Of a DNA stretch of 64,000 nucleotides, positions 54,443-64,000 are shown in pieces. Under the pieces are notes generated by a model, which was not told the DNA's origin, searched no databases, and worked only from the letters and a program-made list of their open reading frames with translations. Each line of letters begins with the position of its first letter. The first letter of the stretch is position 1. The DNA comes from Marinomonas sp. SBI8L (GTDB lineage Bacteria > Pseudomonadota > Gammaproteobacteria > Pseudomonadales > Marinomonadaceae), in the NCBI RefSeq assembly GCF_001624705.1, contig NZ_JSEO01000008.1, forward strand, positions 1-64,000, written 5' to 3'. The position numbers and the translations under genes are program-made.

Positions 54443-55507
54443 ATGCATGATATTAACCAACTGATAGAAAATGTAAGAGAAAACGAGCAAATAGCTCGTA
54501 AGTTCTTTGAAATAGAGCGCTGCATTCTATCGATTGGCCGTTGTGACCAGTTTGTTTCGACATTAACTAAAGAGGTGCAGAAGCAGTTTAATGTGCCTTA
54601 TGTGTGGGTTAACCTGATTAATGAAGCTCCGCTTTCTCATCTCATGGAAAGCTTAGAAAAAACGCCTAATTTACGCGATAGAGTGATGTTTTCACGCCGT
54701 AGTCATATGGTTGATGTTATTAAATCATCGGCCAAAACTATCTTAGTAAATGATGATGTCGCTAAATGCCAAGCTATCATTCCTGCTGTGTATCAAGGGG
54801 TGGTGCACTCTCTTGCTATTTCTCCTTTAACAATTGATGGTGCTCTTGTGGGGTTGTTTTGTCAGGCCGATGCAACTCAGGAGCGTTATGACCCTAGGTT
54901 AAAAGACACATTTCTGTTAGATCAGCTAGCAATTAAAATCTCCATTTGCCTGAGTAATGTGACGGCTCGTGAAAAACTTGAATACCTAGCAACTAGAGAT
55001 TCGTTGACTGGATTATTAAATCGTCGTCAGTTGGAATTAATGCTAGATAGAGAGTTTCAGAGAGCGAAGCATGAGCAGAGAGATTTAACGGTAGCCTTTT
55101 TGGATTGCGATGCGTTTAAATCAATTAATGATACCTTGGGGCACAACTGTGGTGATGAGGTGCTCGAATATATTGCTAAGCGGCTTTTAAAACATGTGCA
55201 TAAGCAGGGGCTTGCCTTTCGATTTGCTGGTGATGAGTTTGTTTTTGTTTTACCTGGTAAGTCTTTGGATCATGGTCTGCAGATTGCTGAGTCTTTACAT
55301 GAATACTTGCAATCGAACCCTTTGCATTACAAATCCAACCTTGTGCCTATTACGATTAGTTATGGTGGTGCGAGTGTTGAGACTGATAGGGTAGGCAACT
55401 ATAAACAACTGTTAAAATTGGCGGATGAGCGCCTGTACGATTATAAAAATAATCGTAAGCGATCTGTACCAACTAAAGTCTTTAAGTTTTTAAATCGTTT
55501 GAAATAA
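54443..55507 (+). CDS. GGDEF diguanylate cyclase with N-terminal DUF484/GAF-like domain
   Basis: This 354-aa cytoplasmic protein should make the second messenger c-di-GMP. Residues about 1-175 form a GAF-like domain of the DUF484 type (ARKFFEIERCILSIGRCDQFVSTLTKEVQKQF), and about 185-345 the GGDEF domain: TRDSLTGLLNRR, FLDCDAFKSINDTLGHNCGDEVL and the active-site loop RFAGDEFVF. The signature is AGDEF, a common active variant. The allosteric RxxD I-site five residues upstream is absent (KQGLAFRF), so product inhibition may be weak. A HexR-like palindrome starts at its stop codon but serves glk. Confidence 0.88.
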   Translation: MHDINQLIENVRENEQIARKFFEIERCILSIGRCDQFVSTLTKEVQKQFNVPYVWVNLINEAPLSHLMESLEKTPNLRDRVMFSRRSHMVDVIKSSAKTILVNDDVAKCQAIIPAVYQGVVHSLAISPLTIDGALVGLFCQADATQERYDPRLKDTFLLDQLAIKISICLSNVTAREKLEYLATRDSLTGLLNRRQLELMLDREFQRAKHEQRDLTVAFLDCDAFKSINDTLGHNCGDEVLEYIAKRLLKHVHKQGLAFRFAGDEFVFVLPGKSLDHGLQIAESLHEYLQSNPLHYKSNLVPITISYGGASVETDRVGNYKQLLKLADERLYDYKNNRKRSVPTKVFKFLNRLK

Positions 55508-55525
55508 TTGTAATTTTATTACAAT
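55507..55525 (+). promoter_or_regulatory. HexR-like operator 1 upstream of glk
   Basis: ATTGTAATTTTATTACAAT is a perfect 19-bp palindrome and matches the HexR consensus TGTAATWWWATTACA. It begins in the stop codon of the upstream gene, 84-102 bp from the glk start. Confidence 0.7.
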
Positions 55526-55570
55526 AATCTTGTTTGAAATCCACTTTCTGTATGTTTTTTAGTGAAATTA

Positions 55571-55585
55571 TGTAGTAAAATTTCA
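55571..55585 (+). promoter_or_regulatory. HexR-like operator 2 upstream of glk
   Basis: TGTAGTAAAATTTCA fits the HexR consensus with two differences. It is 24-38 bp from the glk start, where a repressor would overlap the promoter or early transcript. It overlaps an inverted TGAAATT/AATTTCA pair (55563-55585). Confidence 0.5.
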
Positions 55586-55608
55586 TTAAATTTAGATCGA
55601 GTCTAGTT

Positions 55609-56595
55609 ATGTCCTATGCACTTATTGCTGATTTGGGTGGCACAAATGCGCGTTTTGCATTGTCTCCAATTGGCAGCACTCAAGTCCAAGAAATTAAAGT
55701 GCTACCTTGTGAAGAGTTCGATACTCTTTTTTTAGCGCTAAACGAATACCTTTCCCAATCCAGTGTTTCAATTGAGTCTATTTCTGCTGTCGTATTAGCG
55801 ATTGCAGGCCCTATTAACCAGCCTTTGATTCGTTTCTCAAATAATAATTGGCAGTTTACTCGTGATGATCTAGTTGCTTACTTTGGTCCAGAGAAAAAAC
55901 TCGCTTTGTTGAATGACTTTGATGCGATTGGCCACTCACTAGATGTGCTTGAAGAAAAAGATCTTGTAGCCGTTGGTGATGGCACGGTTGATTCATCTCA
56001 ACCTGCATGGGTTGTGGGGCCTGGAACAGGTTTAGGTGTTGCTTGCGTTATCCCTCAGGCAGATATCGGTTATGTATTGCCAGGAGAAGGTGGTCACGTT
56101 GATTTAACAAGCTGTACCGAGCAAGAGGACTATATTTTATCTTACTTGCGTGAGCGGCATCACAGAGTCTCTGCTGAACGTGTGCTTTCTGGGATGGGGA
56201 TGGAAAATATCTATGCCGCACTGGCTCATAAGCAAGGCTTAGATCAAAGTTTAACTGCGCCAGAAATAGGCAAGGCTTTCAAAGAAAATGATCCTTTAGC
56301 TGTCGCTTGTATGTCACAGTTCTTTGTTTATTTAGGGCGTGTCATTGGTGATTTAATTTTAAATGTTGAAGCTCGAGGTGGTGTTTATATCGCAGGCGGC
56401 ATAGTGCCTAGATATTTAACTGAATTTATTGAAAGTGGCTTTAGACAAGCATTGGAAGAAAAAGGGCGTATGCGACATTTAGTGAGTGCTATCCCTACTT
56501 TTGTTGTAACGGCAGAGCACCCAGGTTTAATTGGTTGTGCTAAATATGCTTCATATCTAGTGAAAGCGTCAAATAATGGAGAGAGTAATGAGTAA
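55609..56595 (+). CDS. glk: Glucokinase
   Basis: This 328-aa ROK-unrelated bacterial glucokinase phosphorylates glucose. ADLGGTNARFAL is the phosphate-1 motif, LLNDFDAIGHS carries the catalytic Asp, VVGPGTGLGVAC is the phosphate-2 loop, and VYIAGGIVPR is near the C-terminus. It is the first gene of an Entner-Doudoroff operon. Its last eight bases overlap the zwf start, giving translational coupling. Confidence 0.95.
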   Translation: MSYALIADLGGTNARFALSPIGSTQVQEIKVLPCEEFDTLFLALNEYLSQSSVSIESISAVVLAIAGPINQPLIRFSNNNWQFTRDDLVAYFGPEKKLALLNDFDAIGHSLDVLEEKDLVAVGDGTVDSSQPAWVVGPGTGLGVACVIPQADIGYVLPGEGGHVDLTSCTEQEDYILSYLRERHHRVSAERVLSGMGMENIYAALAHKQGLDQSLTAPEIGKAFKENDPLAVACMSQFFVYLGRVIGDLILNVEARGGVYIAGGIVPRYLTEFIESGFRQALEEKGRMRHLVSAIPTFVVTAEHPGLIGCAKYASYLVKASNNGESNE

Positions 56596-58066
56596 TTCCC
56601 GTTTAAAAGATTGTGATGTTGTAATTTTCGGCGGAGGTGGTGACCTTGCCATGCGTAAATTACTACCCGCTCTCTATCACTTAGATATGGATGGTCTATT
56701 AACCTCAACAACTCGTGTTATTGGTGCGTCTCGCCGAGATATGACGGCACAGGAGTATCAGGCTAAGGTCAGAGAAGCCTTAGATGAGTTTGTGCCTTCA
56801 AGTATTGACGATAATGAAACTTGGCCTAGATTTAAAGAGCGTTTAAGTTATGTATCTGTTAACGCCCAAGAGCCTGCTGATTTTTCTCGCTTTAATGAGC
56901 ACGGTGTAGGTGAAAACAATAAAGATGTTGTTTTCTATCTGGCAACGTCTCCTGATTTATTTGGCCCAATATCTTCTTCTTTGGCTGCTGTAGGTTTGAG
57001 TGAAGATCGTATGCGAGTGGTGCTAGAAAAGCCGCTTGGACGTGATCTTGTTTCCTCAAGAGCAATTAATACTGAGGTGAAATTAAACTTCAATGAAAGC
57101 CAAGTTTTCCGTATTGATCACTACCTAGGGAAAGAAACTGTTCAAAACCTGCTAGCGATTCGTTTTGGTAATACTTTGTTTGAGCCGCTTTGGAATAGTG
57201 CGCACATAGACAATGTGCAAATTACTGTTTCTGAAACGGTAGGTGTTGAGGGGCGTTGGGGCTATTACGATAAAGCAGGTGCGCTGCGCGATATGGTTCA
57301 AAACCACCTAGTTCAGCTTTTGTGTCTAGTGGCTATGGAGCCGCCAGGCAGAATGGATGCAGGTTCTGTACGTGATGAAAAAATTAAAGTGCTTAAAGCG
57401 TTACGTCCAATTACAGGTGCTAATGCTTATACCAAAACAGTGCGCGGGCAATATGCAAAAGGTGTGGTAAATGGCAACTCTGTACAAGGGTATTTTGATG
57501 AGGAAGGTAGTAACCCTGATTCTCGAACTGAAACCTTTGTGTCTCTAAGGGCTGATATTGACAACTGGCGTTGGGCTGGTGTTCCTTTCTACCTTCGCAC
57601 GGGTAAGCGTTTAGGCGAGCGTTACTCTGAAATTGTCATCCAATATAAAGCGGTTCCTCATAGTATTTTTAGTGATGAAAGCAATCGCCAAATGCAGCGT
57701 AACCAGCTCATTATTCGTCTTCAGCCAGAAGAGAAGATTTCTTTGACTGTAATGAATAAAGTGCCTGGAGCAAGCGAAGGCATGAACCTTCAGCCCGTTG
57801 ATCTTAACTTGAGTTTAACTGAGGCTTTCCATAATAAGCGTAGCCCAGAAGCTTATGAGCGTTTATTGCTTGATGTTATGCGCAATGATGCAACCTTATT
57901 CATGCGCTATGACGAGGTTGAAGCGGCTTGGAAGTGGGTTGATGGCATTATGGAGGCTTGGAGCCAGACAAGTGAGCGACCAAAAGAATATGCGTCAGGT
58001 TCTTGGGGGCCAGCGGCATCTATGGCGCTGCCTATTCGTGATGGTCGTAATTGGCACGATTACTAA
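56588..58066 (+). CDS. zwf: Glucose-6-phosphate 1-dehydrogenase
   Basis: This 492-aa enzyme oxidises glucose-6-phosphate to 6-phosphogluconolactone. The nucleotide motif is VIFGGGGDLAMRKLLPAL, the catalytic signature is RIDHYLGKETVQN, and PPGRMDAGSVRDEKIKVL is typical. ATG 56588 is chosen, with GGAGAG just upstream; an in-frame ATG at 56576 has no such site. No 6-phosphogluconolactonase or edd gene is between zwf and eda here; they must lie elsewhere. Confidence 0.96.
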   Translation: MSNSRLKDCDVVIFGGGGDLAMRKLLPALYHLDMDGLLTSTTRVIGASRRDMTAQEYQAKVREALDEFVPSSIDDNETWPRFKERLSYVSVNAQEPADFSRFNEHGVGENNKDVVFYLATSPDLFGPISSSLAAVGLSEDRMRVVLEKPLGRDLVSSRAINTEVKLNFNESQVFRIDHYLGKETVQNLLAIRFGNTLFEPLWNSAHIDNVQITVSETVGVEGRWGYYDKAGALRDMVQNHLVQLLCLVAMEPPGRMDAGSVRDEKIKVLKALRPITGANAYTKTVRGQYAKGVVNGNSVQGYFDEEGSNPDSRTETFVSLRADIDNWRWAGVPFYLRTGKRLGERYSEIVIQYKAVPHSIFSDESNRQMQRNQLIIRLQPEEKISLTVMNKVPGASEGMNLQPVDLNLSLTEAFHNKRSPEAYERLLLDVMRNDATLFMRYDEVEAAWKWVDGIMEAWSQTSERPKEYASGSWGPAASMALPIRDGRNWHDY

Positions 58067-58127
58067 TCCTTGTTGTAAACAACGACTTTTGATTTTTTAA
58101 CAAACAAATTTATAGAGGATAGGAATA

Positions 58128-58748
58128 ATGGCGAGTCAATTAACAGCTAGAGAAGTGATGACTTCAACACCAGTTGTACCTGTAATTGTGGTTGAGAATG
58201 TTGAGCAAGCAATTAACTTAGGTAAAGCGCTTGTTGCTGGGGGTGTACCAGTACTGGAAGTGACCTTAAGAACTGAGGCTGCATTGGATGCTATTGCAGC
58301 ATTGAGAGAGCAGGTCCCAGAAGCGATTGTGGGTGCAGGTACAGTTTGTACGCGTGAGCAATATGTGAAAGCGGTTGAGGCTGGTTCTCAGTTTATTATT
58401 AGTCCAGGTATGACGCCAGATCTATTAGCGGTAGGTAAAGAATATGATGTGCCTTACCTGCCTGCTGTAGCAACTATTTCTGATATTCTTTTGGGTATGG
58501 AATATGGCTACGATCATTTCAAATTCTTTCCTGCAGAAGTGAATGGTGGAGTGAAGGCGCTAAAAGCTTTCGCGGGTCCATTGGCAGATATTAATTTTTG
58601 TCCAACAGGTGGTGTAAGTCCTGCTAACTACAAAGACTATTTGGCTTTGCCAAACGTGCTTTGTGTTGGTGGATCTTGGATAGTGCCTAAAGATCTGATT
58701 GAAGCGGGTAAGTGGGATGAGATTACTGCATTGGCTAAACAGCTCTAG
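58128..58748 (+). CDS. eda: 2-keto-3-deoxy-6-phosphogluconate aldolase
   Basis: This 206-aa class I aldolase cleaves KDPG to pyruvate and glyceraldehyde-3-phosphate, the last Entner-Doudoroff step. VTLRTEAAL and [12 protein letters not shown] carry the conserved Glu and glycine-rich region; the Schiff-base Lys is in [19 protein letters not shown]-type binding is seen in [12 protein letters not shown] and [17 protein letters not shown] precedes the ATG. It closes the glk-zwf-eda operon, 61 bp after zwf. Confidence 0.96.
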   Translation: MASQLTAREVMTSTPVVPVIVVENVEQAINLGKALVAGGVPVLEVTLRTEAALDAIAALREQVPEAIVGAGTVCTREQYVKAVEAGSQFIISPGMTPDLLAVGKEYDVPYLPAVATISDILLGMEYGYDHFKFFPAEVNGGVKALKAFAGPLADINFCPTGGVSPANYKDYLALPNVLCVGGSWIVPKDLIEAGKWDEITALAKQL

Positions 58749-58771
58749 CGTTAGTTGATTCACTAAAAAAG

Positions 58772-58800
58772 GGAAGCCATTGATTGGCTTCCCTTTTTTG
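58772..58800. terminator. Terminator between eda and the PhoH-like gene
   Basis: A 9-bp stem GGGAAGCCA / TGGCTTCCC with a 5-nt loop and flanking A- and T-runs serves both convergent genes. Confidence 0.88.
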
Positions 58801-58823
58801 TTTTAAGGGTTTATTAAAGTTAG

Positions 58824-60215
58824 TTAAAGGTTCTCTTCTGCAAACTCTGCTAGTCGGCTTCTTTCTATGCCGTTTACATGCATTACGCTGGCATAGTTAA
58901 AGTGTTTACATTTTTCTACTAGGTAAGTTAAGCCTGAAGTAAGTGGGGTAATGTATTTATTATCAATTTGTGCCAAGTTGCCAAGGACAATGATGCGTGA
59001 ATTGCTACCAATACGAGTAACAATGGATTTTAGTTGGAATTGAGTGAGGCCCTGTGCTTCATCTACTATGATAAGTGCGTTATTGAATGACCTACCACGC
59101 ATAAAGTTAAGGGATTTGAATTGTATGTTTGCCTTCTGTTTAACATAGTCAATGCTACTGATGGAGTGTTCATCAGCCCCGTGTAATATTTCTAAATTAT
59201 CATCAAATGCGGCTAGCCAAGGGGCCATTTTCTCTTCTTCTGTACCGGGTAAAAAACCTATGTCTTCTGCCATAGGTGGGGTTGAGCGGGCTACAATAAT
59301 TTTGTTGAAACGTTTTTCTTCCATACTTACTTGTAGTGCATAAGCGAGAGCAAGTAAGGTTTTACCTGAGCCAGCTGGCCCCGTCATTATCATGAGATCT
59401 GAGTTTTCATGGCGTAATAAGTAAAAAGCCATGGCTTGCTCTAAGTTTCTTGGGTTTATACCCCAGAAACTCTGATGCATTAAAGCTGCTCGATTTAAAT
59501 CAAGTAGATAAATGTAGTTGTCGTCTAGGTTGCAAACAAAGCCAACGAATTCCGAATCGTCTGTGATAAACATGTTAGTAAAAGCTTGTTCGATAGCATC
59601 TCTTGGTAGGAGGTGCACAGTATGCCTGCCGTGATTTTCTGTTTTGACTTTATCTATGGTGTCCCAAAATTGTCCTTCATAATGAACATAGCCTTTACTT
59701 AATAAATCTACATCATCAAGTACTTTGTCTTTTTTATAATCCTCAACTCTTTCAAGGCCCGAACCTTTGGCTTTGATGCGCATATTAATGTCTTTGGTAA
59801 CAAGGCAGACTCTGTCTCTTGGGTTGGTGGCTTGAAGGCTAAGGGCGACATTGATAATGCGATTATCGTTGGCGTGGGCGTGATTACCGTTTAAAAAAGG
59901 AATGTTATCTTGTTGTTTGATTTGTTGGTCTGGAAAAATGGCTAAACAACCAGAAAACTTTGAATTGTCGGCGGAAGTGGTTTGAATGGATACGCCAGCT
60001 TGTAGCTCTTTAGGTGAGGCGTCACCTACGATTTTGTCAATTGTATTTATAGCCAGTCTGGCTTCTCGGCTGACGTCTTTGTCGCGCCTATCTTTAATGA
60101 TGTCCAGTTCTTCAAGAACTGTCATGGGGATAACTACCTTGTGCTCTGCAAAGGCGTATATTGCGAGTGGATCATGGAGTAGAACGTTAGTGTCTAAGAC
60201 AAATACTTTTTCCAT
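58824..60215 (-). CDS. PIN-domain and PhoH-like ATPase fusion protein
   Basis: This protein of about 463 aa joins an N-terminal PIN nuclease domain (FVLDTNVLLHDPLAI; later acidic residues in ANDNRIINVAL) to a C-terminal PhoH ATPase (Walker A TGPAGSGKTLLALA, Walker B IIVDEAQGLT). Such PhoH2-type proteins are RNA-unwinding and cleaving toxins or RNA-processing factors (family knowledge). The ATG at 60215 is chosen because AGGAG lies eight bases upstream; the frame is open to 60293. It diverges from no gene but follows rpoD on the same strand beyond the rpoD terminator. Confidence 0.93.
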   Translation of the reverse strand: MEKVFVLDTNVLLHDPLAIYAFAEHKVVIPMTVLEELDIIKDRRDKDVSREARLAINTIDKIVGDASPKELQAGVSIQTTSADNSKFSGCLAIFPDQQIKQQDNIPFLNGNHAHANDNRIINVALSLQATNPRDRVCLVTKDINMRIKAKGSGLERVEDYKKDKVLDDVDLLSKGYVHYEGQFWDTIDKVKTENHGRHTVHLLPRDAIEQAFTNMFITDDSEFVGFVCNLDDNYIYLLDLNRAALMHQSFWGINPRNLEQAMAFYLLRHENSDLMIMTGPAGSGKTLLALAYALQVSMEEKRFNKIIVARSTPPMAEDIGFLPGTEEEKMAPWLAAFDDNLEILHGADEHSISSIDYVKQKANIQFKSLNFMRGRSFNNALIIVDEAQGLTQFQLKSIVTRIGSNSRIIVLGNLAQIDNKYITPLTSGLTYLVEKCKHFNYASVMHVNGIERSRLAEFAEENL

Positions 60216-60466
60216 ATGCATGACTCCTGTTGGATCATTATTTAAATATATCGATTTTGTTAACGCTTCCTTGGGATTAAGTTTGTGTTTCAATTAACGT
60301 ATGACTAAATTATTTCTCTACACTTAAAAGCTTATATGGTCTTGATATTAAAGACTAATTCACTTTTTGCATAATTATGTTTTAGCGTTAATCCTAATTC
60401 ATTATGTTTTAAGTTTAAGACAAATTTGTGACAAATGCCCAGCTTTATATGCTAAAAATTAGATAT

Positions 60467-60499
60467 AAAAAAACCGCAGACAAGCTGCGGTTTTTTTTT
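60467..60499. terminator. Intrinsic terminator after rpoD
   Basis: CCGCAG / CTGCGG with a 5-nt loop, flanked by A-run and T-run, 15 bp beyond the rpoD end on the minus strand. Confidence 0.85.
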
Positions 60500-60513
60500 A
60501 ACAATAGAAAAAT

Positions 60514-62349
60514 CTATTCGTCTAGGAAGCTGCGCAAATGTTCTGAGCGGCTTGGGTGACGTAGTTTTCTAAGGGCTTTCGCTTCAATCTGACGAATACG
60601 CTCACGTGTTACATCAAACTGTTTACCCACTTCTTCAAGTGTGTGGTCAGTGTTCATATCAATACCAAAACGCATACGTAAAACTTTTGCTTCACGTGCT
60701 GTTAGGCCAGATAAAACACTTGTTGTTGCTTCTCTTAAACCTTCGATTGTTGCTGTATCAATAGGTGATTCAGCGCCATCATCTTCAATAAAGTCTCCAA
60801 GGTGAGAGTCTTCATCATCACCAATTGGTGTTTCCATTGAGATAGGCTCTTTCGCAATTTTAAGTACTTTGCGGATCTTGTCTTCAGGCATATCCATGCG
60901 AACAGCAAGCTCTTCTGGTGTTGCTTCACGGCCCATTTCTTGTAGCATTTGGCGAGAAATACGGTTCAGTTTGTTGATTGTTTCAATCATGTGTACTGGA
61001 ATACGTATTGTTCTTGCTTGGTCTGCAATAGAGCGGGTAATTGCCTGTCTAATCCACCAAGTCGCATAAGTAGAGAACTTATAACCACGACGATATTCAA
61101 ACTTATCAACCGCTTTCATTAGGCCAATATTACCTTCTTGGATAAGGTCCAAGAATTGTAGGCCGCGGTTTGTGTATTTTTTCGCAATAGAGATTACAAG
61201 ACGTAAGTTTGCTTCAACCATTTCTTTCTTGGCGCGACGAGCGCGTGTTTCACCAATTGAAATGCGGCGGTTGATCTCTTTAAGTTCAACAATGCTAAGA
61301 CCAGTATCTTTCGAGATATTACGAAGTTTACGTTGGCTACGCATAAATTCAGCTTCATTTTCTTGTAATGCTGCTGCATATCCTGCGCCTGATGCAACTT
61401 GATCAGGGAACCACTGGATATTGGTTTCATTATTCGGGAAACGTTTTAAGAACTCTGTACGTGGCATGCCAGCTTTGCGAACACAAACTTGCATTATAAT
61501 ACGTTCTTGTTCGCGTACTTTGTCCATACGACTACGAACGCGATCAACTAGGTCGTCAAAAATCTTTGGAACCAGTTTAATCGGTGCAAAGCAAACGCTA
61601 AGTTCTTCTTGTTTTTCTTTAACAATAGAATCTTGGCGTGAGTGTGTTTCAAGTAATTTCAATAACTCTGTGTGATGACGCTCAATTTCACCGAAACGAC
61701 GGGCAGTTTCTTCTGGATCTGGGCCGTTATCTGTTTCTTCTTCGTCTTCGTCATCGTCACTTTCTTCGGTTGATTCATCAAGTTCTTCTTCAGAAATTTC
61801 TTCAACTAAAGGGGCGTCTTCGAAAACAGGCTCTTCGCCGTCACCATCAATAAAGCCGCTAAAGATATCGCTTAAGCGACCTTCTTCTTCTTTCGTTTTT
61901 TCGTATGCGTCAAGTAGTGTTTGTACTGCACCAGGATAGTAAGATACAGCGGCCATTACTTCGCGAGTACCTTCTTCAATGCGTTTAGCGATAGCAATCT
62001 CGCCAGCACGAGTAAGTAGCTCTACGGTACCCATTTCACGCATATACATGCGGACAGGATCAGTAGTACGAGCAACATCGCCTTCAACGGCAGCTAGGGC
62101 TGCGGCAGCTTCTTCAGCAGCAGCTTCATCAGTAGAGTCGCCTTCTTCCATGAGAAGGTTTTCTTTATCTGGAGCATACTCACCAACCACTATCCCCATG
62201 TCGTTAATCATGGCGATGATTTGTTCGACCTGTTCTGGATCTGAAAGGTCATCAGGGAGGTGGTCGTTAACTTCGGCAAAGGTCAAATAACCTTGCTCTT
62301 TACCTTTTGCGATCAGCTCTTTGAGGCGTGATTGTTGATTGTCTGACAT
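60514..62349 (-). CDS. rpoD: RNA polymerase sigma factor RpoD (sigma-70)
   Basis: This 611-aa housekeeping sigma factor has an N-terminal region 1.1 ([26 protein letters not shown]), region 1.2 ([31 protein letters not shown]), and the large acidic non-conserved insert (about 160-220, rich in D/E). Region 2 spans [60 protein letters not shown]. Region 4 ends [32 protein letters not shown]. Length is normal for gammaproteobacteria. It lies 111 bp downstream of dnaG, the usual macromolecular synthesis operon order without rpsU in view. Confidence 0.98.
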   Translation of the reverse strand: MSDNQQSRLKELIAKGKEQGYLTFAEVNDHLPDDLSDPEQVEQIIAMINDMGIVVGEYAPDKENLLMEEGDSTDEAAAEEAAAALAAVEGDVARTTDPVRMYMREMGTVELLTRAGEIAIAKRIEEGTREVMAAVSYYPGAVQTLLDAYEKTKEEEGRLSDIFSGFIDGDGEEPVFEDAPLVEEISEEELDESTEESDDDEDEEETDNGPDPEETARRFGEIERHHTELLKLLETHSRQDSIVKEKQEELSVCFAPIKLVPKIFDDLVDRVRSRMDKVREQERIIMQVCVRKAGMPRTEFLKRFPNNETNIQWFPDQVASGAGYAAALQENEAEFMRSQRKLRNISKDTGLSIVELKEINRRISIGETRARRAKKEMVEANLRLVISIAKKYTNRGLQFLDLIQEGNIGLMKAVDKFEYRRGYKFSTYATWWIRQAITRSIADQARTIRIPVHMIETINKLNRISRQMLQEMGREATPEELAVRMDMPEDKIRKVLKIAKEPISMETPIGDDEDSHLGDFIEDDGAESPIDTATIEGLREATTSVLSGLTAREAKVLRMRFGIDMNTDHTLEEVGKQFDVTRERIRQIEAKALRKLRHPSRSEHLRSFLDE

Positions 62350-62460
62350 TAGACGACCTATGTTAGAATGCGTTAGAGAGAATTAGCCGTAAAGTTTAGC
62401 AAAATCAATGAGATTTATCTAGATTTATAGTGCTTTTGGCGAGGAAAAGTTAAGCTTAGC

Positions 62461-64000
62461 CTACTTCTTCTTGCGAATTTGCTCCATAAGTCTTCTTAAT
62501 TCTTCACGGCTGTTATTATCCTTTATGGTTTCATTACCCTTACTTTTCAAGCGTGTAATTGCGTTATTTAATCCTAAGCTTTCTTCCTTGCTTGTGATCA
62601 TGTCCTTAACCTCTTGTTTTGCATCGACTAATTTGGATTTGGTGTGGGCGTCTTGATGATTCAAAAGATGATAAATTTTTTCTGTTTGTTCTGTATTGTG
62701 CCAAGAACCAAGTAAATGCCCCAAGTTTTTGTCTGGGTGTTTACAGAAATAGCGCCAGACCTTACTGAAAATCTGTGTGTCTAAATCTGGCTGTCTAAGC
62801 AGAGGGTCACTCACTTCTATCTCGTTAGCGATATGTGGATGTAGTAACAGGCATAAAATGGCATGTTCTGTTTGATTAAGTGCTATTGCCATTGGAGGAG
62901 GGAGTTCTTCCTCATCTTGCCATTTACCTTTACCAAACTGTTTTTTGTTGAATGGTTTTTTGCTTTTCTTTTTTGGGCCAGGGTAGCCTTGCTCAACTGG
63001 TACGCTAGAATCTGAGTAAGCATAGTGTGAGTCGTCGTGATCATAGGCTAGGTGATCAGGTAGAGGGATGTCATCATACTCAGCGTATTGAGCGCTTTCA
63101 TAATCTTGAGTTTGAGTGTTGCTCTCTGGGCTTCTTTGATATTTAGGTTTTTGTGCAGATAGTTTGCTGGTATCAATGCCAGCTTGCTCTTCCAGTTGTT
63201 TGAGTAAAACAGATTTATAGGTGATGTCAGGCAATGCTTGAATCTGAGACATGACATTCTGGGCGAACTGAGCCTCACCTTCTTCATCGGCAAGGGTAAC
63301 TTGATTGCGTGCATGTTCAAAAAGGACATGAGACAGTGAGCTGGAGTCTTCTAATTGGTTTTCAAATCCTTCTTTGCCTATCTCTCTTACTAGTGAATCA
63401 GGGTCTTCGCCTTCTGGTAAAAATAAGAAGCGAACTTGCTTCCCGTCTTGCATCACCGGTAATGTTGCTTCTAGACCGCGAATGGCAGCGGCGCGGCCAG
63501 CTCTATCGCCATCAAAGCACAGGGTAACTTTGCTAACGAGTTTAAATAATTTACGAATATGATTGCTATTAACAGAGGTTCCGAGAGTAGCTACAGCATT
63601 TGTAATGCCGTATTGTGCGAGTACTATAACGTCCATGTAGCCTTCAACAATTAGGATGTGATCTAACTGTTGAGTGTTTTGTTTGGCTTCATATAAGCCG
63701 TATAATTCTTGGCTTTTCTGAAAGACAGGGGTTTCTGGTGAGTTTAGGTACTTAGGCTTTTCGTCGCCAAAAGCTCGACCCCCAAAGGCAATGACTCGTC
63801 CACGAGAGTCCCGAATGGGGAACATGATGCGGTCACGAAACCTGTCATAATAGTGACCTTCTTGATCTTTCTTTTCGATCAGCATGCCAGCTAATAAAAG
63901 CTGCTCTTTTTGCTCTATTTTTTTACCGAGTGACTGTAGTAGGTTATCCCAGCCTGGAGGAGCAAACCCTAGTCCGAATACCTTGGCAATTTGTCCTGAA
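62461..64000 (-). CDS. dnaG: DNA primase, C-terminal part (cut by the right edge)
   Basis: The gene runs off the window at 64000, so only about the last 512 codons are present. The frame upstream of the internal Met at 63885 continues without a stop (AKVFGLGFAPPGWDNLLQSLG), so that Met is not the start. Visible parts are the RNA-polymerase domain (RIMFPIRDSRGRVIAFGGRAFGDEKPKYLNSPETPVF), the TOPRIM segment (LIVEGYMDVIVLAQYGI, FDGDRAGRAA), a long polar linker (about 240-330) and the DnaB-helicase-interacting C-terminal domain. The linker is rich in Tyr, Asp, Ser and basic runs and looks longer than usual. It synthesises RNA primers at the replication fork. Confidence 0.95.
   Translation of the reverse strand, partial: SGQIAKVFGLGFAPPGWDNLLQSLGKKIEQKEQLLLAGMLIEKKDQEGHYYDRFRDRIMFPIRDSRGRVIAFGGRAFGDEKPKYLNSPETPVFQKSQELYGLYEAKQNTQQLDHILIVEGYMDVIVLAQYGITNAVATLGTSVNSNHIRKLFKLVSKVTLCFDGDRAGRAAAIRGLEATLPVMQDGKQVRFLFLPEGEDPDSLVREIGKEGFENQLEDSSSLSHVLFEHARNQVTLADEEGEAQFAQNVMSQIQALPDITYKSVLLKQLEEQAGIDTSKLSAQKPKYQRSPESNTQTQDYESAQYAEYDDIPLPDHLAYDHDDSHYAYSDSSVPVEQGYPGPKKKSKKPFNKKQFGKGKWQDEEELPPPMAIALNQTEHAILCLLLHPHIANEIEVSDPLLRQPDLDTQIFSKVWRYFCKHPDKNLGHLLGSWHNTEQTEKIYHLLNHQDAHTKSKLVDAKQEVKDMITSKEESLGLNNAITRLKSKGNETIKDNNSREELRRLMEQIRKKK

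Noticed and set aside
58067-58127. TTGT...ACAA palindrome-like sequence between zwf and eda as a third HexR site
   Set aside because: It lacks the TGTAAT half-sites seen upstream of glk.
1-64000. CRISPR arrays, insertion sequences, integrases, attachment sites
   Set aside because: No regularly spaced repeats, transposase or integrase frames, or tRNA-end duplications were seen.

Overview
The window is chromosomal DNA of a moderately AT-rich gammaproteobacterium. Gene order (nadB diverging from rpoE-rseA-rseB-rseC-degP, glnE-ilvE, tpiA-secG-tRNA-Leu-tRNA-fMet-rimP-nusA-infB-rbfA-truB-rpsO-pnp, rpoD-dnaG), together with DUF3080 and SdhE/YgfX-type genes, fits the Pseudomonas/Oceanospirillales side of the class. 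A Marinomonas-like marine bacterium is my best guess, made from gene content only and not from an rRNA gene. Most of the window is housekeeping. No insertion sequence, prophage, integrase or CRISPR array was seen.

Region 1 (1-11.4 kb) is the accessory part: a lone periplasmic binding protein, a single-domain HD hydrolase, a six-gene minus-strand cluster (thermostable-hemolysin-family protein, AMP-dependent acyl ligase, TauD-like dioxygenase, short-chain dehydrogenase, OmpR-type response regulator, sensor kinase), a glutathione S-transferase, and an exported amidohydrolase / small exported protein / di-heme peroxidase operon. The six-gene cluster carries a direct repeat, CTTANN-N5-CTTANN with an 11-bp period, upstream of four of its genes. 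At three of these sites a -10-like hexamer lies exactly 10 bp away. I read the cluster as a small-molecule biosynthetic unit wired to its own two-component system. This is the strongest candidate here for an undescribed system.

Region 2 (11.5-32 kb): an Lrp-type regulator convergent with diaminopropionate ammonia-lyase, sdhE-ygfX, nadB, the complete sigma-E envelope-stress operon, argA and argE, a CYTH triphosphatase, glnE, ilvE, a MATE transporter and a RhlE-like helicase. A 64-nt nested inverted repeat sits between the last two.

Region 3 (32-43 kb): an orphan 81-aa aryl-carrier-like protein behind a Fur-like box, then prfC, erpA, an XRE-cupin regulator, an unrecognised protein, yhbY, rlmE, ftsH, folP, glmM, tpiA, secG and two tRNAs.

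Region 4 (43-52 kb) is the rimP-nusA-infB-rbfA-truB-rpsO-pnp translation/RNA-decay block. It has tandem terminators ahead of it and a long pnp-leader hairpin resembling an RNase III target.

Region 5 (52-64 kb): two lipoproteins, a GGDEF protein, a glk-zwf-eda Entner-Doudoroff operon preceded by HexR-like palindromes, a PIN-PhoH ATPase, rpoD, and dnaG cut by the right edge.
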